DNA from: Tubiluchus corallicola
Lineage: Eukaryota > Priapulida > Priapulimorpha > Priapulimorphida > Tubiluchidae
DNA: 64,000 nucleotides
Direction: 5' to 3'
Assembly: GCA_030141605.1 (NCBI GenBank)
Contig: JAQGDQ010000436.1
Span: forward strand, 62,001 to 126,000
Positions 28,101 through 39,900 of the stretch are shown here, one piece after another (the stretch's first letter is position 1; each line of letters opens with the position of its first letter). The notes under the pieces were generated by a model that did not search any database, was not told the origin of the DNA, and saw only the letters and a list, made by a program, of their open reading frames with translations. The position numbers and the translations under genes were made by a program.

Positions 28101-31100
28101 ATAAACATTAAAATTTCTAATAGGAACTGAATGGTTCATTTACACAAGAACTTTAGATTAAAACTTTTCTATTGACATATCAGTATCGAAGTCTTTTGTA
28201 ATTTAAAAAAATACACTTATTGAACTTTAGCACAGATAATTATTGGATACATTTCTAGAATGGGGTACAAGTGGTCAGTGCTATTGCTGTTGTGGACAGT
28301 GTCACTGTTATTGTGGACACTGCAATAAAGCTCTTGGATAACTCACAAACACAAGGTAAAGGTTACGAAAGTCACAAAGCACATTCCCCTGGTAGAGCGA
28401 TTTATGTTTACATAAGACCCATTGCTTCCAAATCAAAAGTCAAAGAGTTGTCGCGGTTTGTTCTTCCTTTAAGCTGGAACTGTTTTTTCAGTTTTTGAAC
28501 TAAGTCTATGATTTTTGGTATGTGATTAAGTGAGTAGAGGTCTAGTGAATGGCTTGTATGGGCCACATGCACATGGAAGAATTTTCTACCTTGTGGCATA
28601 AACCAAAATTGGGGATCAGTTGCCCATATATCTGGGATATATGCTTCCAATGTTGAGTAACAGTGGCTAGTACTACACAAAATTAAAGGCCTCTATAAGA
28701 TGACCAGTTTGGAATCAAAACAGGATAAAAATGAAACTGGAGGTAAGGAATGGGTCCAAGCTATTTACTATAGTCTTGTATGTCAGTGCGAACATGACAG
28801 TGACAAGTGATGACTCATGCATAAATGTAGACATGATATTATCAAAGAACTAATAGGAAAGGTCACGGGACCAAGTCCTGACTGGTTCCACATTTTTCAT
28901 TTTTACACACATCACCCTTCTTCAACAAATTAGCAATTGTGTTAGTTGCATTGAATTACATACATGCTTGATTTTAAGTCCACTAAATTTTAGACAGTAG
29001 ACCTCCATACATACCTGATTCCAGTGTTGTCATCCTTGAGCTGTTTAGCGGCCTTGGCATATTCTGGAGCGAGGGCTTTACAATGACCACACCATGGGGC
29101 ATCTAAAAAGAAAGAAAAGATTCATAAGATAAAATTATGATATGACATGATTATGATATGATTATGATATGCATGACAAGAACCACAGTTTGTTTTCTAT
29201 TTTTTCCAACTACCATTATGATAACGCGAATGTTGCCCTTTAAAAAAAGGATTGAAATAACAAAAAATCGATTGGAAAATGGCAGTGCTGCTTTAGACAT
29301 AAGAGTATAACTAGACAAGATGCAGCTTATTGGAAAGCAGACCATCATGGTAGGTAATTGGAAAATTACATGACATAATGGATTGCATATTATCATGCAT
29401 TGAGTAACACCTTAAAAGCCTATAATAGAAAACCTGCATCAACCAGCATACACATGGCAGAGAATGCACCTGTGACTTGCATTAACTATATGGTTACTTG
29501 GCAGCACAATAACTTGACATGTGTACTATTAGTATACTGAATCAATATGAGCTAGTGTTCCTACCTGTAACAAATGACAGGCCTGATTACTGAATAGTTC
29601 TCAGTAATCTATACTGCTACCAGTAGTTTTATAAATTGGTTTAAGACATGCAATATGTATGAAAAACAGTTTGGTTAGCATAATTATAACACACAGTTAT
29701 AAATAACATAATAACAGACTCTCTAGAATTATTACCTCTAGGGCTCTACTATAGGTAAGAACTTTTGTTCCTGCTTAGATTTTTTACACAGGCTGGACCC
29801 ATCACTTAATGGCAGTGCCTGTTGAATCTAGATTACTGGTGGAACCAGAATATGTCTTTTTATCAAGGACAGCCTTCTGGCCAAACCAGCATTCATAAAA
29901 TTATGCAAGATACAAACTTGCACATCATCTGGTTAATCCTTTTATACTGACTACTAAAACCAAGATTTCTAACTGTGAGATAAATTACTGAATCTTTAGC
30001 ACCAGTCCAAAGTAAATCTATATTGCAATATTCGCTAATTCATCTGCTATGCTAATCTAACGACAACGGGTAAATATTTTAAGATATTTAATCACACGGT
30101 CTCTTTTTGGGAACTTACTCGGTGTCTTCGTCTTGCAAGTTCTGTTCATTTTACATTGAGCATTTCTAGATACAGCACAACTACTATGTTTAAGCAAATG
30201 AGCTTTAAAAAGTCTATTCTAATCCTGTATTCACATGTTCACTTATAACTCTAGAATGTCTACAAAAATAACATTCTACAATAGAATATAATTTTGATAT
30301 AATTGGCTTGTTCATTTTATTCGTGGGTGTTGTATTTTTAATTTTTGTGATTAGGAATCCGATTTAGTTCCGCAAACATCTGTCTGCCTTCCTATTGTGC
30401 AATTTAGGAACTAATGCCTCCCTAAATAGTCTTTTCTAGTGCAAATCGTGATATCCTGATTTAGACAAGCAGTGTAGACCATATGACAGTTTACAGCGCT
30501 AATGTTAGCACATGTGCGCGTAGCCGTGATCTAGACTTTTTTACTAAGCAAAAAATCAAAACAGTATTTTACTAAGTACTGCATTAATTCTTTTCATTTA
30601 ACAAAAATTACTAGTGCATTTTTGTTGGGAGACAATAAATTAGTGATTAGACAGTGATTAGACTGCAAATTATCTTTGAAAGGTAATACGTCTTTAGCTA
30701 GTTCTTTATTTTGGAAACTTGAAAAACAGGTTTGTGTGGGCCTAATAAACCCTGGGGCACACTAGAATAGCGAAATGAGTTCAACACCTCCTGCTTTTAC
30801 TTTCGAAAGGAAATCTATCATCTTCTAATTAACAATGAACTGTGGAGCGCAGAACTTACAAAACACTAATTGCACTAGCCTTATCACAATAATTGCTCTT
30901 GCATTTTGATTAGCGATCATTACTCGGCGTTTTAGTAATCGAACTACTCACAAAATATGACAAAATTAAATAAATCAGAATTTAGTTAGAGAACCCTTAT
31001 TTGGAAGCTGATATTGCCCATGTAATAGCGAGCAATTCAGAGCACATGACTTATCGCTATTTTGTATTTCTTTATAAATTTTTTTAGAGCATTCAACATT

Positions 31101-32304
31101 TTAATTTTAAATACTAAATTAGTAGTCCTGTCAAAAATTTGCCACTTTACATGCATCAACCCAATAGCATGCCTACCCCTAACAATGTGTCACTGACGCT
31201 CACTACTTGATAGGATAGGTTCTTTATCTAAACAACTTTTATTTTTGTGGCACGGTATGGAAAAAACTTGCTGTTTAGTAAAATTTTAGTGCATGTCTGA
31301 TAAAGTTTGCTTTTGTCTCAATATCCGATGGGAACAGAAACGCAGAAAATATGTGATCCATGATCATCACACTGAATAAAAGAGAAAAGGCACCATAAAT
31401 CACTGCATAACTTTTTAGTTTGCAATCTGTAGCAGCACAGAAAAAAGCACAAAACTCGTCAAAATGGTACTACTAATGGTACCAGATTATTTAGCAGAAA
31501 ACTGTTAATGTAGTGTTTGTGTTAGTTTTTAACTGTCCACGGGAATTTTTGCTAATTCTGTAATTGTTTCAATAACTTATCACTACATTTTTTCAGTGAA
31601 GTGTAAAAAACATGTTTCAAAGACACATGGAGCTGTGCCTGTGCTTACTGGAAAAGTGTGAATGTTGTAAAATTGGTCACACTGGACATACATTTACATG
31701 TTGCTGTGTCATCATGACTATTGCAATAGCTGAGTTCAGAAATATACTCTACCTCAAATATATTGTATGCAATTTAGGAAATTTATATTTGTAAGACTAT
31801 GTAAGTGCTTACCATAACAGTGAGCATGCTGTGACACTGGTTGTGTAACAAAACAGTTAATTACACGTAAATAATTCATCAAAAGTCAAGTTTTTACAGT
31901 GAATTCTAATTTTTAGCCTAATTTTAATCTCACTTTTTGACTAGATTTTGTGTTCAGCAAGGCAGGTGACAAGCTGAAACACTTAAAAGAAACGATTACT
32001 ATGATTTATAGTAAGCTAGATTTACTTTTTAGTTTTTACCAAGATTAACCACGTCGTTAAAGTAATTTGGGGTCTTTTCATTATAAGAGACGTACCACAC
32101 GATGACTAACTAAATTATTATTCTTACAGTTTTGCACAACAGTTACTGGAATCAGGCATACTTACAAAATTCAACCAGAACATTTCCATCCATTGTAGCC
32201 TCATCAAAATTTGATTCAGTCAATACCAAGACGTCGTCTTCTTCCTTGATATCAGCAGCAAATGCAGCCAAAAAGAAAACACAAAATGGTAAAATGAGTT
32301 TCAT
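19111..32304 (-). CDS. P4HB: Protein disulfide isomerase (PDIA1/P4HB type)
   Basis: Twelve exons, 5' to 3' on the minus strand: 32166-32304, 29015-29102, 27961-28070, 27503-27660, 26855-26968, 26234-26338, 25300-25425, 24541-24741, 22724-22844, 22008-22186, 20878-20970 and 19111-19194. They join to 1518 nt (505 aa; human P4HB 508). The product makes and reshuffles disulfides in the ER lumen. A hydrophobic signal peptide covers residues 1-17. Thioredoxin domains a and a' carry APWCGHC with active cysteines at 51/54 and 392/395. The b and b' domains lie between. The tail is acidic ([10 protein letters not shown]) and ends KDEL, the ER retrieval signal. The junction of exons 3 and 4 uses a GC donor (TACAG|GCAAGA). 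The introns preceding both CGHC exons interrupt the same Tyr codon in the same phase. An ERSE-like box lies upstream. Confidence 0.95.
20095..20239 (+). repeat. Dispersed repeat family A, copy 1
   Basis: About 145 bp in a PDI intron. It aligns in the same orientation with 40775-40919: shared words in order include GAGTCAATT, CAGAGTTATTT, AGTAGCGG/AGGAGCGG, CAAT-A-G-GATTGA and a CTA-TGTAT end. Identity is moderate by eye, so this is an old repeat. Confidence 0.6.
23587..24155 (+). mobile_element. 5S-rRNA-derived SINE with target-site duplication
   Basis: The element 23597-24145 (549 bp) is bounded by a perfect 10-bp direct repeat ACATAAACTA at 23587-23596 and 24146-24155. The first 119 bases are a full-length 5S rRNA copy: ctcgtctgatc, GAAGTTAAGC, GCCTGGTTAGTGCTTGGATG, CCGCCTAGGAATACC and GGTGCTGTAGGCTT are in their normal places. 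A GC-rich body of about 430 bp follows. It ends TTGTCTTCCGAGACAGAAGG and an ATGCCAACAACAACG tail, which looks like a LINE-type 3' end. This is the 5S-headed SINE (SINE3-like) design. It lies antisense in the PDI intron between 22845 and 24540. Confidence 0.88.
23597..23715 (+). ncRNA. 5S rRNA-like head of the SINE (not a normal 5S gene)
   Basis: It is collinear with 5S rRNA from the 5' end to the closing GGCTT. Box A (GAAGTTAAGC), intermediate element and box C (CTTGGATGGGT, then CCGCC) of the RNA polymerase III internal promoter can all be read. Substitutions, such as GTTACC where GAGACC or GTGACC is usual, and direct continuation into the SINE body argue that it is a promoter head rather than a functional ribosomal gene. 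Confidence 0.75.
27105..27150. repeat. Short perfect hairpin, mariner-like terminal sequence
   Basis: TACAGTGTTCCCTC and its exact complement GAGGGAACACTGTA face each other across an 18-bp centre. The TACAGTGTTCCCTCGC start resembles Tc1/mariner terminal repeats, so this may be two element ends left after internal deletion, flanked by TA. It lies in a PDI intron. Confidence 0.6.
27436..27480. repeat. Two-copy short tandem repeat in PDI intron 4
   Basis: ATTCAAGAAACTTCTGCAGA and the near-identical ATTCAAGAAATTTCTGCAGA follow one another within about 45 bp, just downstream (minus strand) of the exon ending at 27503. Confidence 0.7.
27769..27846. repeat. 39-bp tandem repeat, two copies
   Basis: A GATAAGATCTCAATCAATTG unit ending CTGACCACAG is repeated back to back with one substitution inside a PDI intron. 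Confidence 0.85.
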
Positions 32305-32433
32305 TATGGAAGGAAAAATTCTTAATCCTCACAAGTGGACAAAGTATCAAACCACTCCAAAAAGCCAAAACCACACTCAGTAGATCAACGTGGCAAAAAG
32401 GCCGGCGAGGAGACGCATGCCCAGTAACAATTT

Positions 32434-32452
32434 CGTGTTCCTCTCTTATTGG
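32434..32452 (-). promoter_or_regulatory. ER stress response element-like box upstream of PDI
   Basis: On the minus strand the sequence reads CCAAT, nine bases, then ACACG, about 130 bp upstream of the PDI start codon. The vertebrate ERSE consensus is CCAAT-N9-CCACG, so spacing is exact with one mismatch in the second half. PDI genes are classic unfolded-protein-response targets, which makes the placement sensible. Whether this lineage uses that consensus is inferred. Confidence 0.5.
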
Positions 32453-35400
32453 TTAGCTTGATTTCGGGCTTACTTGCGCGACTGATGCATTATGACAAAC
32501 AGTGCCTCAGCAAAGTTTGCAGCACTGAACAACATTAAGCAATGAGCGTTGGTGTCAGTCAGGGAGATTATTTAAGTCTATATTTTATGCTTTTTAATTA
32601 GCTATTTTTCTAGCTCTTTTTACAAATTTCATTGACATAACTATTAATGATTGTATGTTTCAGATGAAGATACATGTACTATGAACAGCGCATGCATAAT
32701 CGCTATTAATAGGTAACTGTGTTCAACGTCATACGGTACCGGAAATATACGGGAACCTCTTATCCCAGCGAATAATAAACCAACGGAACAACTGCCACTG
32801 TCCTCAATAGATGCTGCAAACACAAACCAATTTAAGAGCAAACCAGGACCAGAGACGAACGTGCAAATCTGGGTTATCTCTGCAATGATCGCACTGTTGT
32901 CGCTGAGTTTTAACATGCATCTATTTTCTATTGACTTTTATATTGAACTTTTCCACTTAGAAACCTCCCAAAAAAGCATTTAAAGTTTTTTGGAGGTAAT
33001 ATTGTGAGTGGTCTTTCCATGTCTAGTCTCTCATTGTAATAATAAAAAGTAATTTAATTTTGGTCTCTATTTTCATTTAAACAAAGGTGTATGCAAATGA
33101 TAATATTACATGCAATTCTGTTGCCTTTGGATAGCAGAAACGAAGATAGTCAGTGATAAAAAATTTTTTATCTGAAAATAGGCACCAGCAGGGCAGAATG
33201 TATGCAGTATAAAGTGGATGTGATATTCAGTTTAATATGCTGGGTGAGCAAAGAGCGAGGAAAAGACATGATTATCTTTTGTCAAGGTAATCTCTGCTAA
33301 ATAATGGTGCAGACCGTGTAGTAGTGTTATGGTATTTAAACGCTGTTACAATGAAGCCCAAATTAAATCACACTTACATAGGCCTACAGTAACTGTACAA
33401 TTAAAATAACATTGTCAATTGATACCAGCTTAAAGAACTGTCTTCGGAACATATAATATATCATCACTATAATGTTATAGTGATTCAGATTACGTAACAG
33501 AGCATCAGCTAGTCTGAAAAGACACAAATAAACTGTTCGTTTAGTAGATCAGCAGTTGCTAGTTGCAATCTAGTCTAGAAATTTACTTTAGTAGTTGCAA
33601 CTCATACTTGTGCAAGGAAATAATTCGATTTTTTTTAAATTTCTAATAGCTTTTTGCTCTTCTATATGGTCTTCAATGTCTCATAGCAAGCTGGTTTCAT
33701 TACAGTAAATAATTGCTGTTAACTTTACTAAAGTATTTAAACTTATAAAATCACAATTAAATTATATAACTGGCCCCAATTTATCCATAAGCTTGTACAA
33801 CTAATTACATTGATGACATTGTCTTTCTCAGACTCCTTTTTTTTCTTACAAAGAATTCCGCGTATAGACTACGGCATTATATAGTTCAGAACTGGACAAA
33901 CGCATGCAAAAGTGATCTGGCACCCGTTTTATTGCAGCAAAAAACATTAACAGTTGGAATGCCAATAATTACAGTACTCAGCGATTTATTGACAATTTAG
34001 CAATCATACAGCGCTCACCAGGTCACATAATTTATGCTTGAAAATATCTTAACTTGTACAAAAATATCAGGCGAAATTTAGCTCTGGTAATGAGTAGACA
34101 AATCTTAACATAAAATATCGAAACATTCATACAAAAACAGCATAATCAGATACAATGTATAAACTACAAAATTATAACAGTAACAGACTGCAGGCTTGCA
34201 TTCAATAGGTCACAAAAGACATGAATGCTTGAATGCTTATAAAAGAAAAAATTGATGATGATATAATTCACACGTCAGCACAGCCTAATAGAACAGTAAA
34301 GAAATGTATTCATCATAAGCAATGTGTGCCTATTACATTGTACAGTACCAAAATAATTACAAAAAATAAGTTGTTACAAAGGTAACGAAGGAGAAAGATG
34401 CAAGAAAAGAACCTGTGACAAAACGTACAAAACCAAGTAATTCAAATTAGATTAACTTTGTTAATTTAACAATAACTCATAACTGTTTTAGTAGGTGGCG
34501 ATACCGAAAATGCCTTATCATGATATACCTTGTAAGACATGTGATGCCACCTAGCAGCAAAAGGAGCACCGAAAAACGACATACACATGAAGCTGAGCAT
34601 GCCCATTAGAAACACTGTATAGTGCCGATAATTACACATTAATGAATATGTATATAAAAAAACTTATCTAGCAGAAAAATCAACAAACAATAAGCCTGTT
34701 GTTGTGCTTTACGTACAATATCTCTGAATGAGCATACACGAAGGACCAGGCATACAGGATTTTAAATGATTTTGCACAATACAATAGTGCATGACAGTTC
34801 AAATTCATCAAACAAAGAAAATAAATGCGTTACACAATTTCTTAAAAATATATATAATAAATCCAGCAACTCACATCCTGAAACAATGATTACTGGTACG
34901 CAGCAAACTTGCGAACAACGTGATATGTAGCAAGGGCGGAAGACCAAAATATCCATCACATACAATTAAGACAAAGAGCCGCATTGCAAGAGGACTATTT
35001 GAAGTAACATCTCAAACATCAGGAACAGTCGCAGATAGGTTATCATAAGTACAATAGAACACAAAGTTGAATAAGAGTTAATCTGAAAGAGTGTGAATCA
35101 CTGTAATGTGAAACAGGCAGAAATAAATGAAGCCATAGAATTGTGAAAAAATTAAACCGAGTCCAAAATGTCATTTAACTAACCACAACAAGCTGAAGAC
35201 ACTGACTTTTCAAAATTTGCAAGCAATATTGGAAATGAGTAACATATGGCTTAACTGAAACACAATGTACAGTTACGTCACAGTATTTCCAGTTATTATA
35301 AAACTTACAAAGAAAAACAAATGAGGCACTTAATAGCTAACAGCTGCTACATCTACTCTTACAAGCTTATTCCACAATTAAAACTAGGTGACGACTAAAA

Positions 35401-36919
35401 TATTTGTTGATTAATAGTCAAATTAAATTTGCGTTATGTGGATCCAAATTAAAGCAGTTTACTATTTCTACAGCATTTATAAACAAATTAAATGACGGAA
35501 AAAGTCTTCCCACATGCGGCAATAACATCATAAGCGATAATGATAATTAGTCACTGGGAAAAATCTACATGTAATGTAAACCATTGCTGGTATATTTATC
35601 ACAGTAAGCACTAAACCACATACATCCAAAGCAAAATTAGGATAATCAAAAATTCAGAGAATTTTGTAAAGTACTGCAAAACTAGTATATAGCTTGTACT
35701 GCTACAACAATCTATATTAACTGGTCTACAATTTAAAGCTGTGGCACATACCTTATTATGCTAGGTCTATGAAGAAGTTCATACTACATGTACAAGCTCA
35801 TCCTGAGTTTTGATAAATGTAATTTTCCACATTTTTCTTTCGTGGCTGCAAAGACAACATGTCTAGGAGTTGGACTGGATGTTTTTAAGCAATAAATCTC
35901 ATTGCTTTGATTTTTGGTTGAAGTCGCAAATTTTATTATGATGCTGACATGCAAAGTTATTGTGAGAAATGGAAAGAACACGTTAGACTGAAAGACTAAT
36001 GTCATTCTTATTACAGTTATTTTACTAAATCCAAACTCCTGTAAGCTGCTGGATACAGATAGCTGGTTTTAGATTCAAATTGTATCTCCAAAATAAGCAA
36101 GGATGTGTCAAATCTGAATTTTGAAAAATGGGCATTTCCACATATTTCCCTCACTTCCCTGTATTAATTTTGCAAGAGATTATACTGCTCAATTCTCTAA
36201 ACATGGCTTTTAGAATGCTGTAGCATCTTGCCATTTACGAATGAAATGTGGTCAATGCTATAGTGTTGTCTGTAGATGACGAAAATTCTGAAAACATAAC
36301 CTAATTTCGACAACAGACATCAGTGAATACAAGATGGCACTATCGCCGTGGAAAAAGCATTAATTTTAAAAATGTTGGTTTCTGCTGTGAATATTTTAAC
36401 ACTTGCCTGCATTGCATGGATGAAACAGAGAATAATTGGGCATTCAGGTTGATATTGTAGAGATGTTTTGATTTTAGTAAAATTATAAAAAGGACTCGCA
36501 GGTACCGCCAAAGAATTTTAAATGAATATTTAAACTTTTCTATTCTGAATTCCCGAGTTTTTCAATAAATTGTTCCGATTTTTAATGCACATGTGTGAGT
36601 AGCGGGCTGTTCTCTCTGACAAATCATTCCAATTCCGTAAACTACTACTGACACAAGAAATGTCCACGTTGTTGCATAATAAAGTCAGATTATTACAGCA
36701 GAAAAAGTTACACGTAATATTATATTTGCTAACAATTACAATAGTTAACGTTATTATTTGCCGATTCAAGGTCGGGCTGTTGGTACGACGTACATATCAC
36801 CTGGCAGAATCAATTAACTTACCTCAACAATAAAAAAACTTATTCAATAACAAACCTGCTTAGATAATCGGGAATAAAGCTTGAAATTTCTATATCTATA
36901 CAAAGTAAGATGACAACGG
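32453..36919. other. Intergenic: PDI upstream region and RhoGDI 3' flank
   Basis: About 4.5 kb, AT-rich. Both flanking genes are on the minus strand, so this contains the PDI promoter side (near 32.4-32.6 kb) and the RhoGDI 3' UTR side (near 36.9 kb). Open frames here (for example 32644-32916 minus) show no domain. I recognise no RNA gene. Confidence 0.5.
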
Positions 36920-39900
36920 TCAGTTCCAATCCTTCTTGATGTCAAAGGCCCACTCCCATTTTAAATGTTCCGTTTTATCGTCGTCTATGAACATCGATTT
37001 TACAGTGTAACTACCGCGTGCCAACATTCCCGTGGGCGCTTCTTCGCTAGGCGTCTTGTATAACTGCAACTCCGGTTTGGGGCCGTAACTTCCGATCATG
37101 TAAGAATCCTTGTCCACTGTTAGACAAAACATGAGTTGATAAATTAAAAAGAAATGCTGTCATGACGCAAAACAAGAATGCTGTAAGTTTTTTTCAAACC
37201 TTTTTCAAACAAAGTTTTTTTCAAAAAAGTTAAACAGTTCATTTTGCACTTAGTATTATCATCAATAGTAATAATCACTAGGCAGGAAATAACTAGCGTT
37301 GCATGGCAAATCATATAGATTCAAATCCAATTCAAATACAGTCGAACCTTGTTATGTTAACCCCCCCCGTTATAACGCCAGCGTCGCCATCATGCCAACT
37401 TTTGCCGATTTACATAACATATTAACGTATGTGTTATGCCAAGTCTATTTTACATAATAAATTAACCCCGTTATAATGCCAGCCAAGATAAAGCACAAGG
37501 AATTCATGCTGAAAAGCAGCCATAACATTGTAAAAACAATGGTCTCTGATAAGAAAACAAGGTGATTAAATTAACATTTAGGTTTCTTAGCAATTGACTG
37601 TATGAAAGTGAATATTGAAGACTACAAGAGTTGCGTAACTAAGGTTTATTACTGAACTGATGTGAATTTAACAGCTATAAAAGCTGTTTGACTGAAGGTC
37701 AAGTTATAAGCGGTGGCTAATTGTAGTCTAACTATCCAGTAATATTACATGGGGAGCATGGGTAGACAGCATGGGTGCATATTTCTCTTATCAGCCGTAA
37801 TTAGCCAATATTTCACAAGATTCCTTCTCTACGTTGTGTTACCAAAAAGTTACCACTTTAGAACTACACCTGCACTGTTAATATACAATATATAACACAT
37901 GTATTGTTGTAGGTATAATAATATTTGACTGTTTTTATCACTTATTAAAATTAATTAGGAAATGAAATAGAGGTTACATAGTAGAATGGCTTTCGTATTA
38001 AAGAACCTCGCATTAACGCCAACCCCGGTCTGCCTGTAGATTATTCAAACTTATTGTATTGCTCCCATTGGGGTTAATAATGGGGTTACTGTATTGCTCC
38101 CATTGGGCATAATGCGGTTATTTTACTCGTTCAAAAATAATTTAAAGACAAATTTGCAATAATCACTGTGTGAAGGAAATTCAAGAAATGATAAAAGCTA
38201 AAAAATGCTACGGCATTTTAACGTATCCAATAAATATTTTTGTTTCTCAGCTAGTTTACAAGAACACAGAATTAGCCGAGAGTAAAGGGGAGTATTTTAG
38301 ATGTTTACATGGCAGTATCAATAATTAATACATCAGTAATGATGCAAAATGGTGGCAGTGGCAAGAAATGTATTACTGCTCTCATTTAACTGTTTTATCA
38401 GCAAGGAACCTAGTCTTATTATAAAAAACACCATGGCTTTATTTACATCTGTTATGCTTTGGCTTCAATTGCAAATCAAAGATGGAAGGAATTAAGCAAC
38501 TGAAAAAATAGGAATTTTAAACAATAGTTATATAAACAATAAGTTAGCAGTAGTAAAATAGTTTAATATTTACTATTAGTTAATATTAATAATTACTGTC
38601 AATTTTATTTTTTCAGCTTACTAATTCTCTTTGCCTGAAAATGATTTGCAATTTTTAATTTCTGAAAGCACATTAATTCATGTCTCATCCAAGGGATTAT
38701 GCTTGATAATGAGGAAGTTCCTGTACTGCCAAAAGCAATGACGTATCAATAGGACCTGCCATCAAGGGTTTTAACCAGCTTGCAGAGTGTTGGAGCGCAT
38801 AAAAATATGATAGCTGTTCACGAATGATTAGCACAAATTTTCATTCCATCATCACTATTGTCATCATCATAGTCATTACCATCATAAATTCATCATCATC
38901 ATCGTCATTACCATGAACATCTCTACGCATGTTACCTTTGATTCCTTTTCGGTACGTATGTTGCACGTATCTAAGCCCTGATACGATTTCTCTTTGTACA
39001 TAAAAATTAATCTGCATTTGGTAACTGATTCCTTCTTTTATCATAAACGGTTGATCCTTTAGCTTCGTAAGATCACCTGAAAATACAAAACATGTGAGTA
39101 AAAATACTACAAAGGCACAGAAAGTGCTCTGTGGAACTGTACAACCACCTTACCATAAAATTATTACAAAATGTTAGCACAGTAAACTTTTCCATAAATT
39201 CATGAAATGATTGTAAATAGTTACGGTAAAGACCGACTTTACCGACAGTCTCAGACAACAGTTGTGGTCGTTTTGCAGCTTACAAGAACGCTCAAAATAT
39301 GTTACAATGCTTTTTATAATTCAGCACAAAAGCATGTTCAACCAAGTTGATGACTCAATCCTACATGCCAAAAGCATGTAGGTGCAATAAAGAATGCCAA
39401 TAAAGAATAGGTGCAACTGTGATAAGGCTTCGGTAGTGTCCGAACAGTTCATGCAACTTTGGATGGTTGACTTATACATCTTTTGGAGTGTCTGGGTAGT
39501 CAGTATCTTGCAAGAATATATTTACCATAATTATAACCATAAGTATATAAAAGTATTGCAGATCCGAATTTTAAAAACATGAGACAAATGACCACTCCGT
39601 CCACTATATTTTTCCCAGCCTCAAAAGTATTTATCCAATTTGGTAAGACAAAACCTTGGTTCAAAACAAAAAATGTAGCAATTAATTAATTAAAAATCAA
39701 TTAGAGCTGTTTAATTAATTTTAAATTTCACACACAGATTCGATAATTTGCATGGCGATTATCATTTGTACAGTGAAAAGGTATATGTTGGACAGTTGGT
39801 GTAGAGGAACAAAACTAGAATTCAACAATAAACCTGCTGTTGTCATGGGAATTCCAACTTTTGTCTGTTTCTAGTTCTCTGTCATTGTTTCTTGGTAAGA

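Noticed and set aside
32644-32916. 90-aa minus-strand open frame upstream of PDI
   Set aside because: No family resemblance and it sits in the probable promoter region; no supporting splice sites.
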